64,000 nucleotides of DNA from an uncultured bacterium (GTDB lineage: Bacteria; Bacteroidota; Bacteroidia; Bacteroidales; Bacteroidaceae), in assembly GCA_905215345.1 (NCBI GenBank), contig CAJMPR010000007.1:124001-188000 (forward strand). Direction: 5' to 3'. The notes beneath the pieces are model-generated. The model was not told where the DNA came from and ran no database searches. It saw only the letters and a list, made by a program, of their open reading frames with translations. Position 1 is the stretch's first letter. Each line of letters opens with the position of its first letter. Below, piece after piece: positions 41,929 to 51,623 of the stretch. The position numbers and the translations under genes were made by a program.

Positions 41929-43110
41929 TTGGAACATATTTTATATATATTCGATTGGATATTGTATGTGTTGTTTGCAATAAACATATTATATCTTTTG
42001 GTTTATAGTTTGGCATCTCTTCGCCATATTACTATAAAACCGGCTCCGGCTAAAGAGTTTAAGCGGTTTGCTATACTTATTCCTGCTTATAAAGAAGATG
42101 CTGTGATACACGAGTGTGTTCAATCATGTATTGACCAGGATTATCCTCCCGAACGTTTTGATACGATTGTTATCTCTGACAGTATGCGTCCCGATACAAA
42201 TGCCTCTCTTGCTTCTTTGCCTATCCGTCTGGTAGAGGTTCATTTTGAGAAAAGTACAAAATCCAAAGCCTTGAATGCTGCTATGGCTGCTATAGGCAAC
42301 GATTATGATGTTGCTTTGATATTGGATGCCGATAACGTGATTCCTTACGACTATTTGCAAGATATCAACGACCTTTATGCCTGTTCCGGAGTAGAAATAG
42401 TTCAGACTCATCGTGCTGCAAAGAATCTAAATAATGATATGGCTCTACTTGATGCTATTAGTGAGGAAATCAATAATAGTATTTTTCGTTTGGGACATGT
42501 TAAGTTGGGTATGTCCGCTGCGCTCATTGGTTCGGGTATGGCATTCCGATACGATTTGTTCCGTGATACGATGGCGAATGTCAAAGCAGTAGGCGGCTTC
42601 GACCGTGAATTGGAATTGACGCTACTCTATCAAGGTAAACGTTTTCATTATTTGCCCGAAACATTTGTGTTTGATGAGAAGATACAAAATACCGATGATT
42701 TCTCTCGTCAGCGTCGTCGTTGGTTGTCGGCACAGTGGCATTACTGTGCGGCTTTTGCTAAATATTTGTGGAAAGCTGTTTGTCGGCGTAATTGGGATTT
42801 TTGTGATAAGATGTTCCAGCAATTTTGTGCTCCCCGTCTGCTACTGTTAGGCTTTACATTTATATTGGCGGTTTTCTTTACTTTTTATAATTGGCTTTGG
42901 AGTTTGAAATGGTGGGGAATTTTTATCTTACTTGTTACAGCATTGCTTGTTGCTGTTCCCCGTAGATACTGTACCAGTCGTTTGGCATTGGCAGTTCAGT
43001 CTTTGCCCTATACATTTTTATTAATGGCTGCAAATATATTCAAATTACGTGGCGCAAATAAAAGTTTTATTCATACTTCGCATGGAGTGGTAGGTCAGAA
43101 AGCGAAATAA
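41929..43110 (+). CDS. Membrane glycosyltransferase, family 2, QxxRW type
   Basis: 393 aa. Only a TTG at 41929 is available: an in-frame TAA lies 15 bp upstream and the first in-frame ATG is over 100 codons inside. An N-terminal helix (about 5-28) precedes the catalytic domain with AILIPAYKED, VVISDSM, the DxD metal site LILDADNV and the acceptor motif RQRRRWLSAQW, as in cellulose- or hyaluronan-synthase relatives. Two helices at about 300-325 and 330-350 close the protein. It opens the plus-strand half of the exopolysaccharide locus. A clear but degenerate paralogue is at 54020. Confidence 0.85.
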   Translation: MEHILYIFDWILYVLFAINILYLLVYSLASLRHITIKPAPAKEFKRFAILIPAYKEDAVIHECVQSCIDQDYPPERFDTIVISDSMRPDTNASLASLPIRLVEVHFEKSTKSKALNAAMAAIGNDYDVALILDADNVIPYDYLQDINDLYACSGVEIVQTHRAAKNLNNDMALLDAISEEINNSIFRLGHVKLGMSAALIGSGMAFRYDLFRDTMANVKAVGGFDRELELTLLYQGKRFHYLPETFVFDEKIQNTDDFSRQRRRWLSAQWHYCAAFAKYLWKAVCRRNWDFCDKMFQQFCAPRLLLLGFTFILAVFFTFYNWLWSLKWWGIFILLVTALLVAVPRRYCTSRLALAVQSLPYTFLLMAANIFKLRGANKSFIHTSHGVVGQKAK

Positions 43111-43122
43111 TACTTACGACAA

Positions 43123-45009
43123 ATGATATACGGAAAACTTACTTTTGAAAACTGGCGTACCGCCAAGATAGGAGGTGAAGAACCTCAGTCTTCTTTCGAG
43201 AGTTATAACCTACGATTGTTTTTTTACGGAACCTTATATAATAAAGATTCATTTCTGGCAGCTCCCGATGATACTTTTGCCCGTATAGCTGCTGATGTCT
43301 ATTTGCTCGATCCTACAAATGGCTTTTCCCGTCTCGATGGCTCATTCACCATTGTTTACTTTTCAGAGAAGGAATGTGGAATAGTACGTGACGCGCACGG
43401 AACTCACTATCCCATCTATATGAATGCCGGTAACGAGTTTGCTACCTCCCTCAGCTATTTTATGAAAAGCGACGGAAAGCCCCGTATCAATACCAATGCA
43501 TTGAGCCATGCCCTTCAGAGAGGCCTTATGCCCCAAGGTAATACCCCTTTGTGCGATATTTGTCAGATTGATGCTGGTCATCATGCCCAGATATGCAGTG
43601 AAGCATCCATGCTGGAACACTTTCATCAGGCTAATATCGAAATCAATTCCATTGAAGAACTGAAAGATAGTTCCGTAGCGCTCTATAACCTGTGCAAAGA
43701 TATTGTCACTAATGTTACCTGCGTTCCAAATGATGCTGGTATTGAAGATCCTGAGCCCGTTATAGAGAAAGACTCCGATGTAGAAGCCTATTCACGCCGA
43801 TATGGAGAACTGCATGAACAAGCTATCCTGCGTTGTATCGGAGATAGTAATCGGGTAGGTATTCTCTTGAGTGGTGGATATGACTCCGGTTCCAATCTTG
43901 CCGCTTTACGTAAAGTCTATGACGGAGAGGTGGATTCCTATTCGATTGGCTTTAAAGGAGACACATGGACCGAACTCCCTATGGCACGCCTGATGTCCGA
44001 CACATTCGATACCCGTCATCATGAGTACGAAATAGACGGAACAGAAATCAGCGCCCTGCCTGATATTGTCCGTTATCTGGGCGAACCATTTGTTGAAGGC
44101 GGACTGATGGTGAATTATTGTGCCATGCGTATGATAGGCGATGAAAAACCTGAGGTTATTTTGGGAGGTGACGGTAGCGACCAGTATTTTGGAACGTCCG
44201 GCCGTGAAGTTGCCCTTCACTATCTCGCAGCCCGTACCGGGATGCGTCCGCTATTGCGTGGAATCAACAAGATATTGAGTCATGACACTTTCGATACGGG
44301 CGGTAAATTGTCCCGCATCAATTTCCATTTGGATAAAGTACTTCACATCCTCGAAGGCGAACGTTTTGGATTCTCCGACTATACCTTGCGCAAACTCTTG
44401 CAGAATCCTCACGAGGATTTTCAACGTGTCAAAAGCCTTAGACCTGACATTGGCAGCTTTGAGTATCTCTATACCCAGCATGCTCTGGTATCCGATTTGG
44501 AGATTGTTATCAATCGCATCATACTCTTTAAGGCGTCCCGTATGGCACGGATGTTCGGTAATAACCTGACATTTCCTTTTATGGATGTAGACCTTTATCG
44601 CTTCCTGCAAAAGCTGCCTGTTAGTCTGAAGTGTAAGGGAGATAGCGTCTGGAAGATTGCACGTGGACAGTTTACTTCAAAATATCTTCTGAAGTATCAT
44701 TATAAATCTCTGCTTCCTGAGGCGATTACCGCCAAGAAAAAACAAGGAGGTTTTGCTCCTATGCCGTTATTCTTCCGCGATTCTGCACAACGTGCCCGTT
44801 TAAAAGACTTCATCCTTTCTTCCGGAATCTATGATAGCTATCTTCGTAGGGATGCGGTCGAGAAATTTCTTACCGACTATGATCGTGAAGCATCGCAGAC
44901 TAATAACTGGTTCTGGTATCGTCAAAATCGTGCACTGCAATATTTCAATCTGCTGACGCTTGTTACATGGTGGGAGGAGTTTGTAGAACATAAAAAAGTG
45001 CAGTTTTAA
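43123..45009 (+). CDS. Asparagine synthetase-like protein without glutaminase Cys
   Basis: 628 aa, the size of AsnB. An N-terminal Ntn-hydrolase-like domain covers about 1-215, but the mature Cys of a glutaminase is absent: the protein starts IYGKLTFENW. The synthetase domain has the PP-loop LLSGGYDSGSN near 246, GGDGSDQYF, and FMDVDLYRFLQKLP near the end. Such proteins in sugar loci can transfer an amino group to a sugar or amino-sugar acid, probably with ammonia or another subunit's glutaminase. It follows the first glycosyltransferase by 12 bp, so it is in the same operon. Confidence 0.8.
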   Translation: MIYGKLTFENWRTAKIGGEEPQSSFESYNLRLFFYGTLYNKDSFLAAPDDTFARIAADVYLLDPTNGFSRLDGSFTIVYFSEKECGIVRDAHGTHYPIYMNAGNEFATSLSYFMKSDGKPRINTNALSHALQRGLMPQGNTPLCDICQIDAGHHAQICSEASMLEHFHQANIEINSIEELKDSSVALYNLCKDIVTNVTCVPNDAGIEDPEPVIEKDSDVEAYSRRYGELHEQAILRCIGDSNRVGILLSGGYDSGSNLAALRKVYDGEVDSYSIGFKGDTWTELPMARLMSDTFDTRHHEYEIDGTEISALPDIVRYLGEPFVEGGLMVNYCAMRMIGDEKPEVILGGDGSDQYFGTSGREVALHYLAARTGMRPLLRGINKILSHDTFDTGGKLSRINFHLDKVLHILEGERFGFSDYTLRKLLQNPHEDFQRVKSLRPDIGSFEYLYTQHALVSDLEIVINRIILFKASRMARMFGNNLTFPFMDVDLYRFLQKLPVSLKCKGDSVWKIARGQFTSKYLLKYHYKSLLPEAITAKKKQGGFAPMPLFFRDSAQRARLKDFILSSGIYDSYLRRDAVEKFLTDYDREASQTNNWFWYRQNRALQYFNLLTLVTWWEEFVEHKKVQF

Positions 45010-45021
45010 GAGATAAAATGC

Positions 45022-45029
45022 TATCTTTG
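45022..45029 (+). promoter_or_regulatory. Possible internal promoter
   Basis: TATCTTTG fits the -7 consensus, 28 bp before the ATG at 45058. No -33 is apparent. Confidence 0.35.
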
Positions 45030-45057
45030 TCTATTATCGACTTTATTACGAGCAAGT

Positions 45058-46095
45058 ATGAAAGTTTCTATTATCATCCCTGTCTATAACGTCTCTAAGT
45101 ATATTGAGCGTTGCCTTTTGTCTGCTTTGAACCAGACGTGGCAAGATTTGGAGATAATTCTTGTAGATGATTGTACGCCTGACGATTCGATGGAGATAGC
45201 AAAGCGTATAGCAGGGGCTCATGTCAGAGGTGAAATAGTGACTTTCTTAAAGCATGAAAAAAACCGTGGATTGTCTGCTGCACGTAATACGGGAATTGCA
45301 AGTGCTCATGGTGATTATGTTTATTTTCTAGATAGCGATGATTATTTGTCGGATGATTCTATAAAGCTCTTAAGTGAATCTGCTATGAAGTACACCGCAG
45401 ATGTGGTAGTGGGTAATTATCAAGTTACAGGCACTGAGCGTTGGGCGCCGCCATTGCAACTTGATTCAGGAGTTCTATTACAAAACGCTCTTATTCTTTC
45501 ATCCTATGTCCGCCATGAGTGGTATGTGATGGCATGGAATAAATTAGTGAATCGAGTTTATCTACTCAACAATAAATTGGAATTTCAGGAAGGTATCGTT
45601 CATGAAGACGATTTGTGGTCGTTCAAGGTAGCTTGTACTGCACAGACAATGAGTGTTGTCAATCAGGCTACTTACTATTACTTTATGCAACCCGATTCAA
45701 TCATGCGTGCACCTTCATTGCGGAACTTGGAATGTCGGGTAGCCGTGATAGGATATATGTACGACTATATACGTTCGTCCCCACTGTTGCGCATGAACCG
45801 TTCGGTATACTTAATTTATGAGTCTTCCAAAATCGCCTATTTTGACCGTATTCTTTATTTTACAAATGATACGGATTTTCGTTATCGTAGCTATTTGGAA
45901 TTTCGGCGACTGGAGTATATATCGGTCTGGAAGGCATTATGGAAATTTCATCCCGGAGTATGGTTAACGTTATGTAATTTGCATTATGTGTTGCCCTGTC
46001 GGGCCGGATATGTTTATTTAAAAGTTTTGGTACGAATATCTTATTATTGGAAAGTGTTGCCAATAAAATTAAAACGTTTGTTCGGCTTACAATGA
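45058..46095 (+). CDS. Family 2 glycosyltransferase
   Basis: 345 aa. A GT-A domain starts at the N-terminus: VSIIIPVYNVSKYIERCL, then EIILVDDCTPDDSM, RGLSAARNTGI and the DxD site FLDSDDYLSDDS near residue 96. The C-terminal third is rich in aromatic and basic residues and may sit on the membrane, without a clear helix. Two similar enzymes follow (46103, 47151), each probably adding one sugar to the repeat unit on undecaprenyl-diphosphate. Donor and linkage cannot be inferred. Confidence 0.88.
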   Translation: MKVSIIIPVYNVSKYIERCLLSALNQTWQDLEIILVDDCTPDDSMEIAKRIAGAHVRGEIVTFLKHEKNRGLSAARNTGIASAHGDYVYFLDSDDYLSDDSIKLLSESAMKYTADVVVGNYQVTGTERWAPPLQLDSGVLLQNALILSSYVRHEWYVMAWNKLVNRVYLLNNKLEFQEGIVHEDDLWSFKVACTAQTMSVVNQATYYYFMQPDSIMRAPSLRNLECRVAVIGYMYDYIRSSPLLRMNRSVYLIYESSKIAYFDRILYFTNDTDFRYRSYLEFRRLEYISVWKALWKFHPGVWLTLCNLHYVLPCRAGYVYLKVLVRISYYWKVLPIKLKRLFGLQ

Positions 46096-46102
46096 CTCAG
46101 CA

Positions 46103-47146
46103 ATGAAGACGGAACCTGTAATATCAGTAATAACTCCAGTTTATAAAGTGGAAAAATATTTGTCACAATGTATAGATAGCATTATGGCACAGAGTTTCAC
46201 TGATTTTGAGTTACTGTTGATAGATGATGGAAGTCCTGATCGTTGTGGTGAAATATGTGATGAATATGCCGGAAAGGATAAACGGATACGTGTTTTTCAT
46301 CAAGGGAATGCGGGAGTCAGTGCTGCGCGAAATAAAGGATTAAAAGAAGCACAAGGCAGATACGTTACTTTTGTAGATTCGGATGATTATGTACTGCCCG
46401 GATATTTGCATGATCTATATGCAGAGCGGTCAGTAGACGGATTAAAGGGAGTTGTTATAGAAACTGTTACGAAGCTCTTCCCTAATAATGAGACTTATTT
46501 GTGTGCTTTGCCCGAGATGAATCTCCATAAAGAAGATTACGGTCACTTGTTAACAGAACTTGCTGATAAGAATATCGGATACTCGGCAAGTAAGCTGTAT
46601 GATATAACTGTTATCAGGCAATATAAGCTTTCTTTTTTGTCTGGTATATCATTGCTTGAAGATTTTTTCTTTTTGTTGGATTATGTACAACATGTTGATT
46701 TTGTCAAAATACGTAATGTTTCAAACTATATGTATAGGGTATTTCATTCGGTCGAAGCCCAATCTATTTGTTACAAGGCTACGGAGCAGGAATATGATAT
46801 TTTTAAGAACTATTACTCGCGAATAATGAATTATCACATGCAGTATAGCCTCTCATCTTCGGAGCTAAGACAAGTTCAACATTCGTTGGATATTTATTTC
46901 CATCGTACTCTTTTGTCACTTTATCATGGGGCTGCTAAGTCCTCCCATCATGTTAGCATTCAGAGTCTTAGGAAGATACTTGTAGATAGTGAAAACTATG
47001 TAAGAGAAATATTTTGTCCGGCTTATTTTGTCGATAAAATAGGGAGATACTTTTTAATTCATCATTTATATAGATGTTTTGATTTATGGATGCGTTTTTT
47101 ATTAGGAATGAAGTTTAAAAAGATGTTTGGCTCTGATAAATATTAG
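46103..47146 (+). CDS. Family 2 glycosyltransferase
   Basis: 347 aa. VISVITPVYKVEKYLSQC, LLIDDGSPDRCGEICDEYA, GVSAARNKGL and the DxD FVDSDDYVLPGY give an intact GT-A domain in the first 110 residues. This is a WcaA/CapL-like capsular transferase pattern. It starts 8 bp after the previous stop, in the same operon. Acceptor unknown. Confidence 0.88.
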   Translation: MKTEPVISVITPVYKVEKYLSQCIDSIMAQSFTDFELLLIDDGSPDRCGEICDEYAGKDKRIRVFHQGNAGVSAARNKGLKEAQGRYVTFVDSDDYVLPGYLHDLYAERSVDGLKGVVIETVTKLFPNNETYLCALPEMNLHKEDYGHLLTELADKNIGYSASKLYDITVIRQYKLSFLSGISLLEDFFFLLDYVQHVDFVKIRNVSNYMYRVFHSVEAQSICYKATEQEYDIFKNYYSRIMNYHMQYSLSSSELRQVQHSLDIYFHRTLLSLYHGAAKSSHHVSIQSLRKILVDSENYVREIFCPAYFVDKIGRYFLIHHLYRCFDLWMRFLLGMKFKKMFGSDKY

Positions 47147-47150
47147 TGAT

Positions 47151-48047
47151 ATGCTTGACTATAGATATTCAATTATTATTCCGCATCGTGACATTCCGAA
47201 CTTGTTACAACGATGCCTTGATTCCATTCCTTTGAGAAAAGAATTACAAATTATTGTGGTCGATGATAACAGTTCTTCCGAGATTGTTGATTTTGCACAC
47301 TTCCCGGGGAATGATCGTAAAGAGATTGAGATAATTTATACGAAGGAAGGGAGGGGAGCAGGTTATGCTCGCAATTGTGGTTTGGAATATGCTAAAGGAG
47401 AGTGGTTGTTATTTGCTGATGCTGATGATTTTTTTCTACCTGGTTTTTTGGATATTCTTGATGGGTATGTTCATTCCAACTATGATATAATTACGTTTCG
47501 TACCGTAAGTGTAGATTCCGATACACTTGCTCCTGTAGAATCCCGTCAGAGTAATATGTTGGATATATCTGAAAATATGGATATGGACAAACTGAAGTTT
47601 CGAAATGATGTTCCTTGGGGAAAAATGATTGCTCATCGTTTGGTGCAGGAGCATCATCTTCGTTTTGATGAACTTCCGGCAGCCAATGATGCCATGTTTT
47701 CGGCATATTTGGATTATTATGCTCAAAAAATAGCAGCATCTTCTAAGCCTATATATTGTGCTACGGTGCGTGGCGGTTCTTTGCAATATGGTGTCGTATT
47801 AGAGAATCTGTTAACACGTGTTTCTGTGTCATGCCGTTACAATCGCTTTCTTAGCCATATAGGGCGTAAGGATAAATTTGTATATAGTTATTTTCGGGTA
47901 AAACAGTGTGAGACATTTTTTGGCAGAGAAGGATACTACAAGGCTCTGTGGATTTATTTACGAATGGAGCGTACCGGGAATATCTATAAAACTTTTCGTG
48001 ATTTACTCGCAGATAAGATTAAACATTTGTTTAAGATGCAGAAATAA
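47151..48047 (+). CDS. Family 2 glycosyltransferase
   Basis: 298 aa from the ATG at 47151, 5 bp after the preceding stop; a longer frame overlaps that gene. YSIIIPHRDIPNLLQRCLDS, IIVVDDNSSSEIV, GAGYARNCGLEYAKG and the site FADADDFFLPGF with a DxD-type ADADD are present. It is the shortest of the three plus-strand soluble transferases. The Wzx-like flippase gene starts 7 bp later. Confidence 0.86.
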   Translation: MLDYRYSIIIPHRDIPNLLQRCLDSIPLRKELQIIVVDDNSSSEIVDFAHFPGNDRKEIEIIYTKEGRGAGYARNCGLEYAKGEWLLFADADDFFLPGFLDILDGYVHSNYDIITFRTVSVDSDTLAPVESRQSNMLDISENMDMDKLKFRNDVPWGKMIAHRLVQEHHLRFDELPAANDAMFSAYLDYYAQKIAASSKPIYCATVRGGSLQYGVVLENLLTRVSVSCRYNRFLSHIGRKDKFVYSYFRVKQCETFFGREGYYKALWIYLRMERTGNIYKTFRDLLADKIKHLFKMQK

Positions 48048-48053
48048 GAATCT

Positions 48054-49598
48054 ATGGAAGCAGAATCCCGTGTACGAAAAAGCTACTTGAATGCCCGTGT
48101 GAATGTTTTATTTTATCTGGTCACACTGTTCATCGCTTTCTTTTCCCGAAAGATTTTTCTGGAGAAGTTAGGAGATGATTTTGTGGGTTTGACAGGGACT
48201 TTGCAGAATCTGTTGAACTTTCTTAATCTGGCAGAACTGGGTATTGGTGCTTCTATCGGTTTTGTCTTATATAAACCTTTATACAATAAAGATCATGAGC
48301 AGATAAAGGAAATTATATCCGTTCTTGGTTATCTTTACCGTAATGTGGGGTTGATGATTCTTGGAATTGGATTACTGCTTGCCTGTTTTCTTCCGTTGAT
48401 ATTTCCGGATATAAGCATTAATTTGGGAGTAACTTATTTTGCTTATTTTGCTTTTCTGTCATCTTCGCTTCTCAGTTATTTCATGAATTACCGGCAGACT
48501 TTGTTGGGGGCAGATCAACGTAATTATGTGGTGACAGCTTATTTTCAGACGGCTAATATTATCAAGATTATTCTGCAAATGGTGCTTGTCTGCTATATTG
48601 GCAGTTACTTTCTTTGGATTGCTATTGAGTTGGGATTTGGTATATTGTATTCATGCATTCTGAATTGGAAAATCAACCAAGTTTATCCTTGGCTGAAATG
48701 TAGCATTGCAGAAGGTAAACTGAAATACGCAGATAATAAAATTATCATTCGAAAAGCCCGTCAAATGTTTGTACATAAATTGGCAGGCGTAGGGCGTTCA
48801 CAGTTGCTTCCATTCCTGGTATATGCTTTTACTTCATTGAAGTTGGTGGCCTATTATGGTAACTATATGCTGATCTTGACCAAACTGAACCAATTTGTGG
48901 ACAATCTTTTGGGAAGTACTGGGGCCGGAGTGGGGAATCTGATTGCTGAAGGTGACCGGAAACGTATTCAGCAAGTCTTTTGGGAGCTTAGTTCGTTGCG
49001 GTTCATGATAGCCGCATTCTTGACTTTTGCTTTGTATCATTTGATAGATCCGTTTATTATGATATGGCTGGGAGCTGAATATGTATTGCCTCATTCCGTA
49101 TTAGTAGTTATCCTTGCTAACTTCTTTATTACCCAGTTTCGTGGCACGAACGATCAGTTTATTTTTGGTTATGGATTGTTTCAAGATACATGGGCACCTA
49201 TTGCTACACTTATTATTACGGTGGTAGTAGCTTTGATTGGTGGTTATTTTTGGGGACTTCCGGGTGTATTGTTGGGAGATATAGCCAGTTCGATAACTAT
49301 TATCAGTATATGGAAACCATATTTTTTATATAAAGAAGGTTTTAAGATGAAGGTTAGCGGCTATTGGAAAAATATATCTTGCTACTTCTTGTTGTTTGTA
49401 CTTTCATGGGGATTGACAGACCTGATATTATATCTCTTGCCATTGCCCGGACCGGAACAAGGATATGGAGTATGGGTGTTTTTTGCTTTGATTTCGTCAT
49501 TACTCTTCCTGCTGATTTTAGGAGTTTGTTTTTATAGCTTTTCACAAGGAATGAGGATGTTGGTAGGACGTTTTTTCAAGAAGAAAAGGTTAAGGTAG
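48054..49598 (+). CDS. Wzx-type polysaccharide flippase (MATE/MOP superfamily)
   Basis: 514 aa with about 12-14 predicted membrane helices. The N-terminal part VNVLFYLVTLFIAFFSRKIF and LGDDFVGLTGTLQNLLNFLNLAELGIG is typical of polysaccharide biosynthesis transporters in this phylum. It flips the undecaprenyl-linked repeat unit to the periplasm. The polymerase is encoded on the other half of the locus at 55216, so the two operons must work together. Confidence 0.85.
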   Translation: MEAESRVRKSYLNARVNVLFYLVTLFIAFFSRKIFLEKLGDDFVGLTGTLQNLLNFLNLAELGIGASIGFVLYKPLYNKDHEQIKEIISVLGYLYRNVGLMILGIGLLLACFLPLIFPDISINLGVTYFAYFAFLSSSLLSYFMNYRQTLLGADQRNYVVTAYFQTANIIKIILQMVLVCYIGSYFLWIAIELGFGILYSCILNWKINQVYPWLKCSIAEGKLKYADNKIIIRKARQMFVHKLAGVGRSQLLPFLVYAFTSLKLVAYYGNYMLILTKLNQFVDNLLGSTGAGVGNLIAEGDRKRIQQVFWELSSLRFMIAAFLTFALYHLIDPFIMIWLGAEYVLPHSVLVVILANFFITQFRGTNDQFIFGYGLFQDTWAPIATLIITVVVALIGGYFWGLPGVLLGDIASSITIISIWKPYFLYKEGFKMKVSGYWKNISCYFLLFVLSWGLTDLILYLLPLPGPEQGYGVWVFFALISSLLFLLILGVCFYSFSQGMRMLVGRFFKKKRLR

Positions 49599-49606
49599 TA
49601 GTGTAT

Positions 49607-50653
49607 ATGTCAAGAGTATATTTATGTAAGTTTAATGGAATGGGTAGTATTCAAAAGAATTTGTCTGTAGAGACATTGCGTGGCATCACTATTATTCTGG
49701 TAGTGATGGGACATGTCATAGGTTCAGCGCCCAATGGAGGTATCAAGATCGACTTTCCACACTTATTGCGTTATGTGTATTTATGGATTGATTATATTCA
49801 AATGCCATTGTTTACAGCTATTGCCGGGTGGGTGTATGCACTCAAACCGTTTTCTGACTTAGGTGGTATCGATGGCTTTGTGCGCAAGAAGGCATTGCGT
49901 CTGTTGGTTCCAATGGCTGTGGTAGGTACTCTCTATTTTCTGGTACAGTACGTGATGCCGGGTACGAACAATAAGGGCGATCTCACTCAAATATGGCGTA
50001 TCTATATTTTCCCTTATACAATCTATTGGTATTTACCTTCACTCTTCCTTATCTTTATGGTGCAGTGGTATATAGATAGTCGTCAATGGATGAATAATTG
50101 GGTGAAGTGGGGAGTGTGTTGTGGAGTAGCCGTTGCGTTGAGTATGGTGAATGATAAAGGTTTTTTGCACGAGCTTCCTAATTTGTTTAGCTTTAAGGGA
50201 GCGATAGGGCAACTACCTTATTTTTTTGTAGGTGTTGCTGCCTGTCGTTTTGCTGAGGAAATATCTTACAGGAATTTGGTTAAGTGGTTGATGGGGGCAA
50301 TTGCACTGACCGGTATTGTTATGATACAAATAGTATGGTTTGAGCCAGAAGATTCTATTTGGATAAGGCACAACTTATACGTGTTGGCTTTGATTCCCAC
50401 TTTATTTTTGTTGCTGGCAATAAAGTGGCATAATCATTTTTTTGTATGGGTGGGTAGATATGCATACACAATCTATCTGTTTCATGGCTTTGGAACATCG
50501 GGCGGCAGAATTATTCTGCAAAGGCTGAATATATACAATGAGTTTATGGCTTTTATTTTCGCAACTATAATAGCTGTTTTTCTTCCCATATTGGTTGAAA
50601 AGTTATTCAGTAAAGTAAGATTGTTCAGAGTATTTTTCCTCGGGAAAAAATAG
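49607..50653 (+). CDS. Family 3 membrane acyltransferase
   Basis: 348 aa from ATG 49607; ATG 49640 (GSIQKNLSVETLRG) is an equally good start, and GTG 49601 is possible. VETLRGITIILVVMGHVIG is the signature of OafA/NodX-like acyltransferases, with the conserved His of GHVIG. About ten membrane helices follow. It probably O-acetylates the polysaccharide or one of its intermediates. It is the last plus-strand gene and converges with the minus-strand half, with a 31-bp gap. Confidence 0.85.
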   Translation: MSRVYLCKFNGMGSIQKNLSVETLRGITIILVVMGHVIGSAPNGGIKIDFPHLLRYVYLWIDYIQMPLFTAIAGWVYALKPFSDLGGIDGFVRKKALRLLVPMAVVGTLYFLVQYVMPGTNNKGDLTQIWRIYIFPYTIYWYLPSLFLIFMVQWYIDSRQWMNNWVKWGVCCGVAVALSMVNDKGFLHELPNLFSFKGAIGQLPYFFVGVAACRFAEEISYRNLVKWLMGAIALTGIVMIQIVWFEPEDSIWIRHNLYVLALIPTLFLLLAIKWHNHFFVWVGRYAYTIYLFHGFGTSGGRIILQRLNIYNEFMAFIFATIIAVFLPILVEKLFSKVRLFRVFFLGKK

Positions 50654-50684
50654 TATAACAGTGATTACTGTACGTTTATTACAA

Positions 50685-51623
50685 TCATTTTTTTTTGAAA
50701 CGATTGCGTATGCGTAATAGTAGGTTACGCAATTGGGGCAGGGCTTGACCGGATTTCAAATTGTACAACAAAGATTTGGAGTCGTATATCATCTGGAAAT
50801 TTTCAGTACACAATACCGGTTTTTTTGCAAGACTGTTTATTTCAAGGGCTTGTGACAGATTGCTTTCCACAAACAGCATGTAATCAATGGAAGACTTGTA
50901 TTCCTTGGCTTTGAACGATGCATGGCAGTTGGCACGTTGACGGGCTTCTTTATTGGGTAGGTCGAGCATAACCAATTTGTCATATTTTACACCGTTTTTT
51001 TGTAACCAAGCTTCCGTTTCGAAGCGGTATTTCTCCAGACGGGATGTGACGAGCGTACCAATGGGAGAGCCGGGGATAAACAAGGGACGAGCATTCAATA
51101 GAAATTGCCGATAGCGTTCGCCGTCGTCGTTTTCCTCCGGTGTAGGATCTACGCACAATACTCCGTCAATATCAAAACAAGCTTTGCGTAATATAGTGTG
51201 ATTTAGTATATTCCACTGAAAATAGCGGGGTAGAGGCACAGATTCAAAATAATAGTCTACCATATCCGTTTTGGCAGGAATAGCGTAGATGACGCAATAT
51301 TGAATGTCGAAATCACCTTCCAGTTCTTTGAGTTGCTCTTTGCATTTGTTTAGCGCCGAACCACTGGAAATACTGTCATCCACAACGAGAATCTTCTTGA
51401 ACTGGTTAATATCAAAAAATTGCCCCCTTTCTCCGGCTTTGTAAATATGCCCGTTGCGAAAAGAGTCCAAATCTGTCACGGGGCGGTTGAGGTAGAGTGC
51501 CAGCAGGTTGGCTGGAAACATTCCACTACGCGGAATGCCGACGATGAGGTCGAAATCGCGCGGAAGGATGTAGAGACGTTTAAGTATAATCTCATTCAGG
51601 TCATTGATATTACGGTAGTTCAT
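50685..51623 (-). CDS. Phosphoribosyltransferase-HAD fusion protein
   Basis: 312 aa. Residues about 1-120 resemble type I phosphoribosyltransferases, with IVGIPRSGMFPA and the PRPP-binding loop ILVVDDSISSGSALN near 78-92. From about 147 a HAD-like start CFDIDGVLCVDPT is followed by GTLVTSRLEKYR (HAD motif II-like) and KLVMLDLP. The combination is unusual next to glycosyltransferase genes. It may make or dephosphorylate an unusual nucleotide sugar. It overlaps the gene before it by 4 bp (ATGA), so it belongs to the minus-strand operon as its last gene. Confidence 0.7.
   Translation of the reverse strand: MNYRNINDLNEIILKRLYILPRDFDLIVGIPRSGMFPANLLALYLNRPVTDLDSFRNGHIYKAGERGQFFDINQFKKILVVDDSISSGSALNKCKEQLKELEGDFDIQYCVIYAIPAKTDMVDYYFESVPLPRYFQWNILNHTILRKACFDIDGVLCVDPTPEENDDGERYRQFLLNARPLFIPGSPIGTLVTSRLEKYRFETEAWLQKNGVKYDKLVMLDLPNKEARQRANCHASFKAKEYKSSIDYMLFVESNLSQALEINSLAKKPVLCTENFQMIYDSKSLLYNLKSGQALPQLRNLLLRIRNRFKKK

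Noticed and set aside
50658..50671. ACAGT-GATT-ACTGT hairpin after the acyltransferase gene
   Set aside because: The stem is only 5 bp and no T-run follows directly, so I did not call a terminator.
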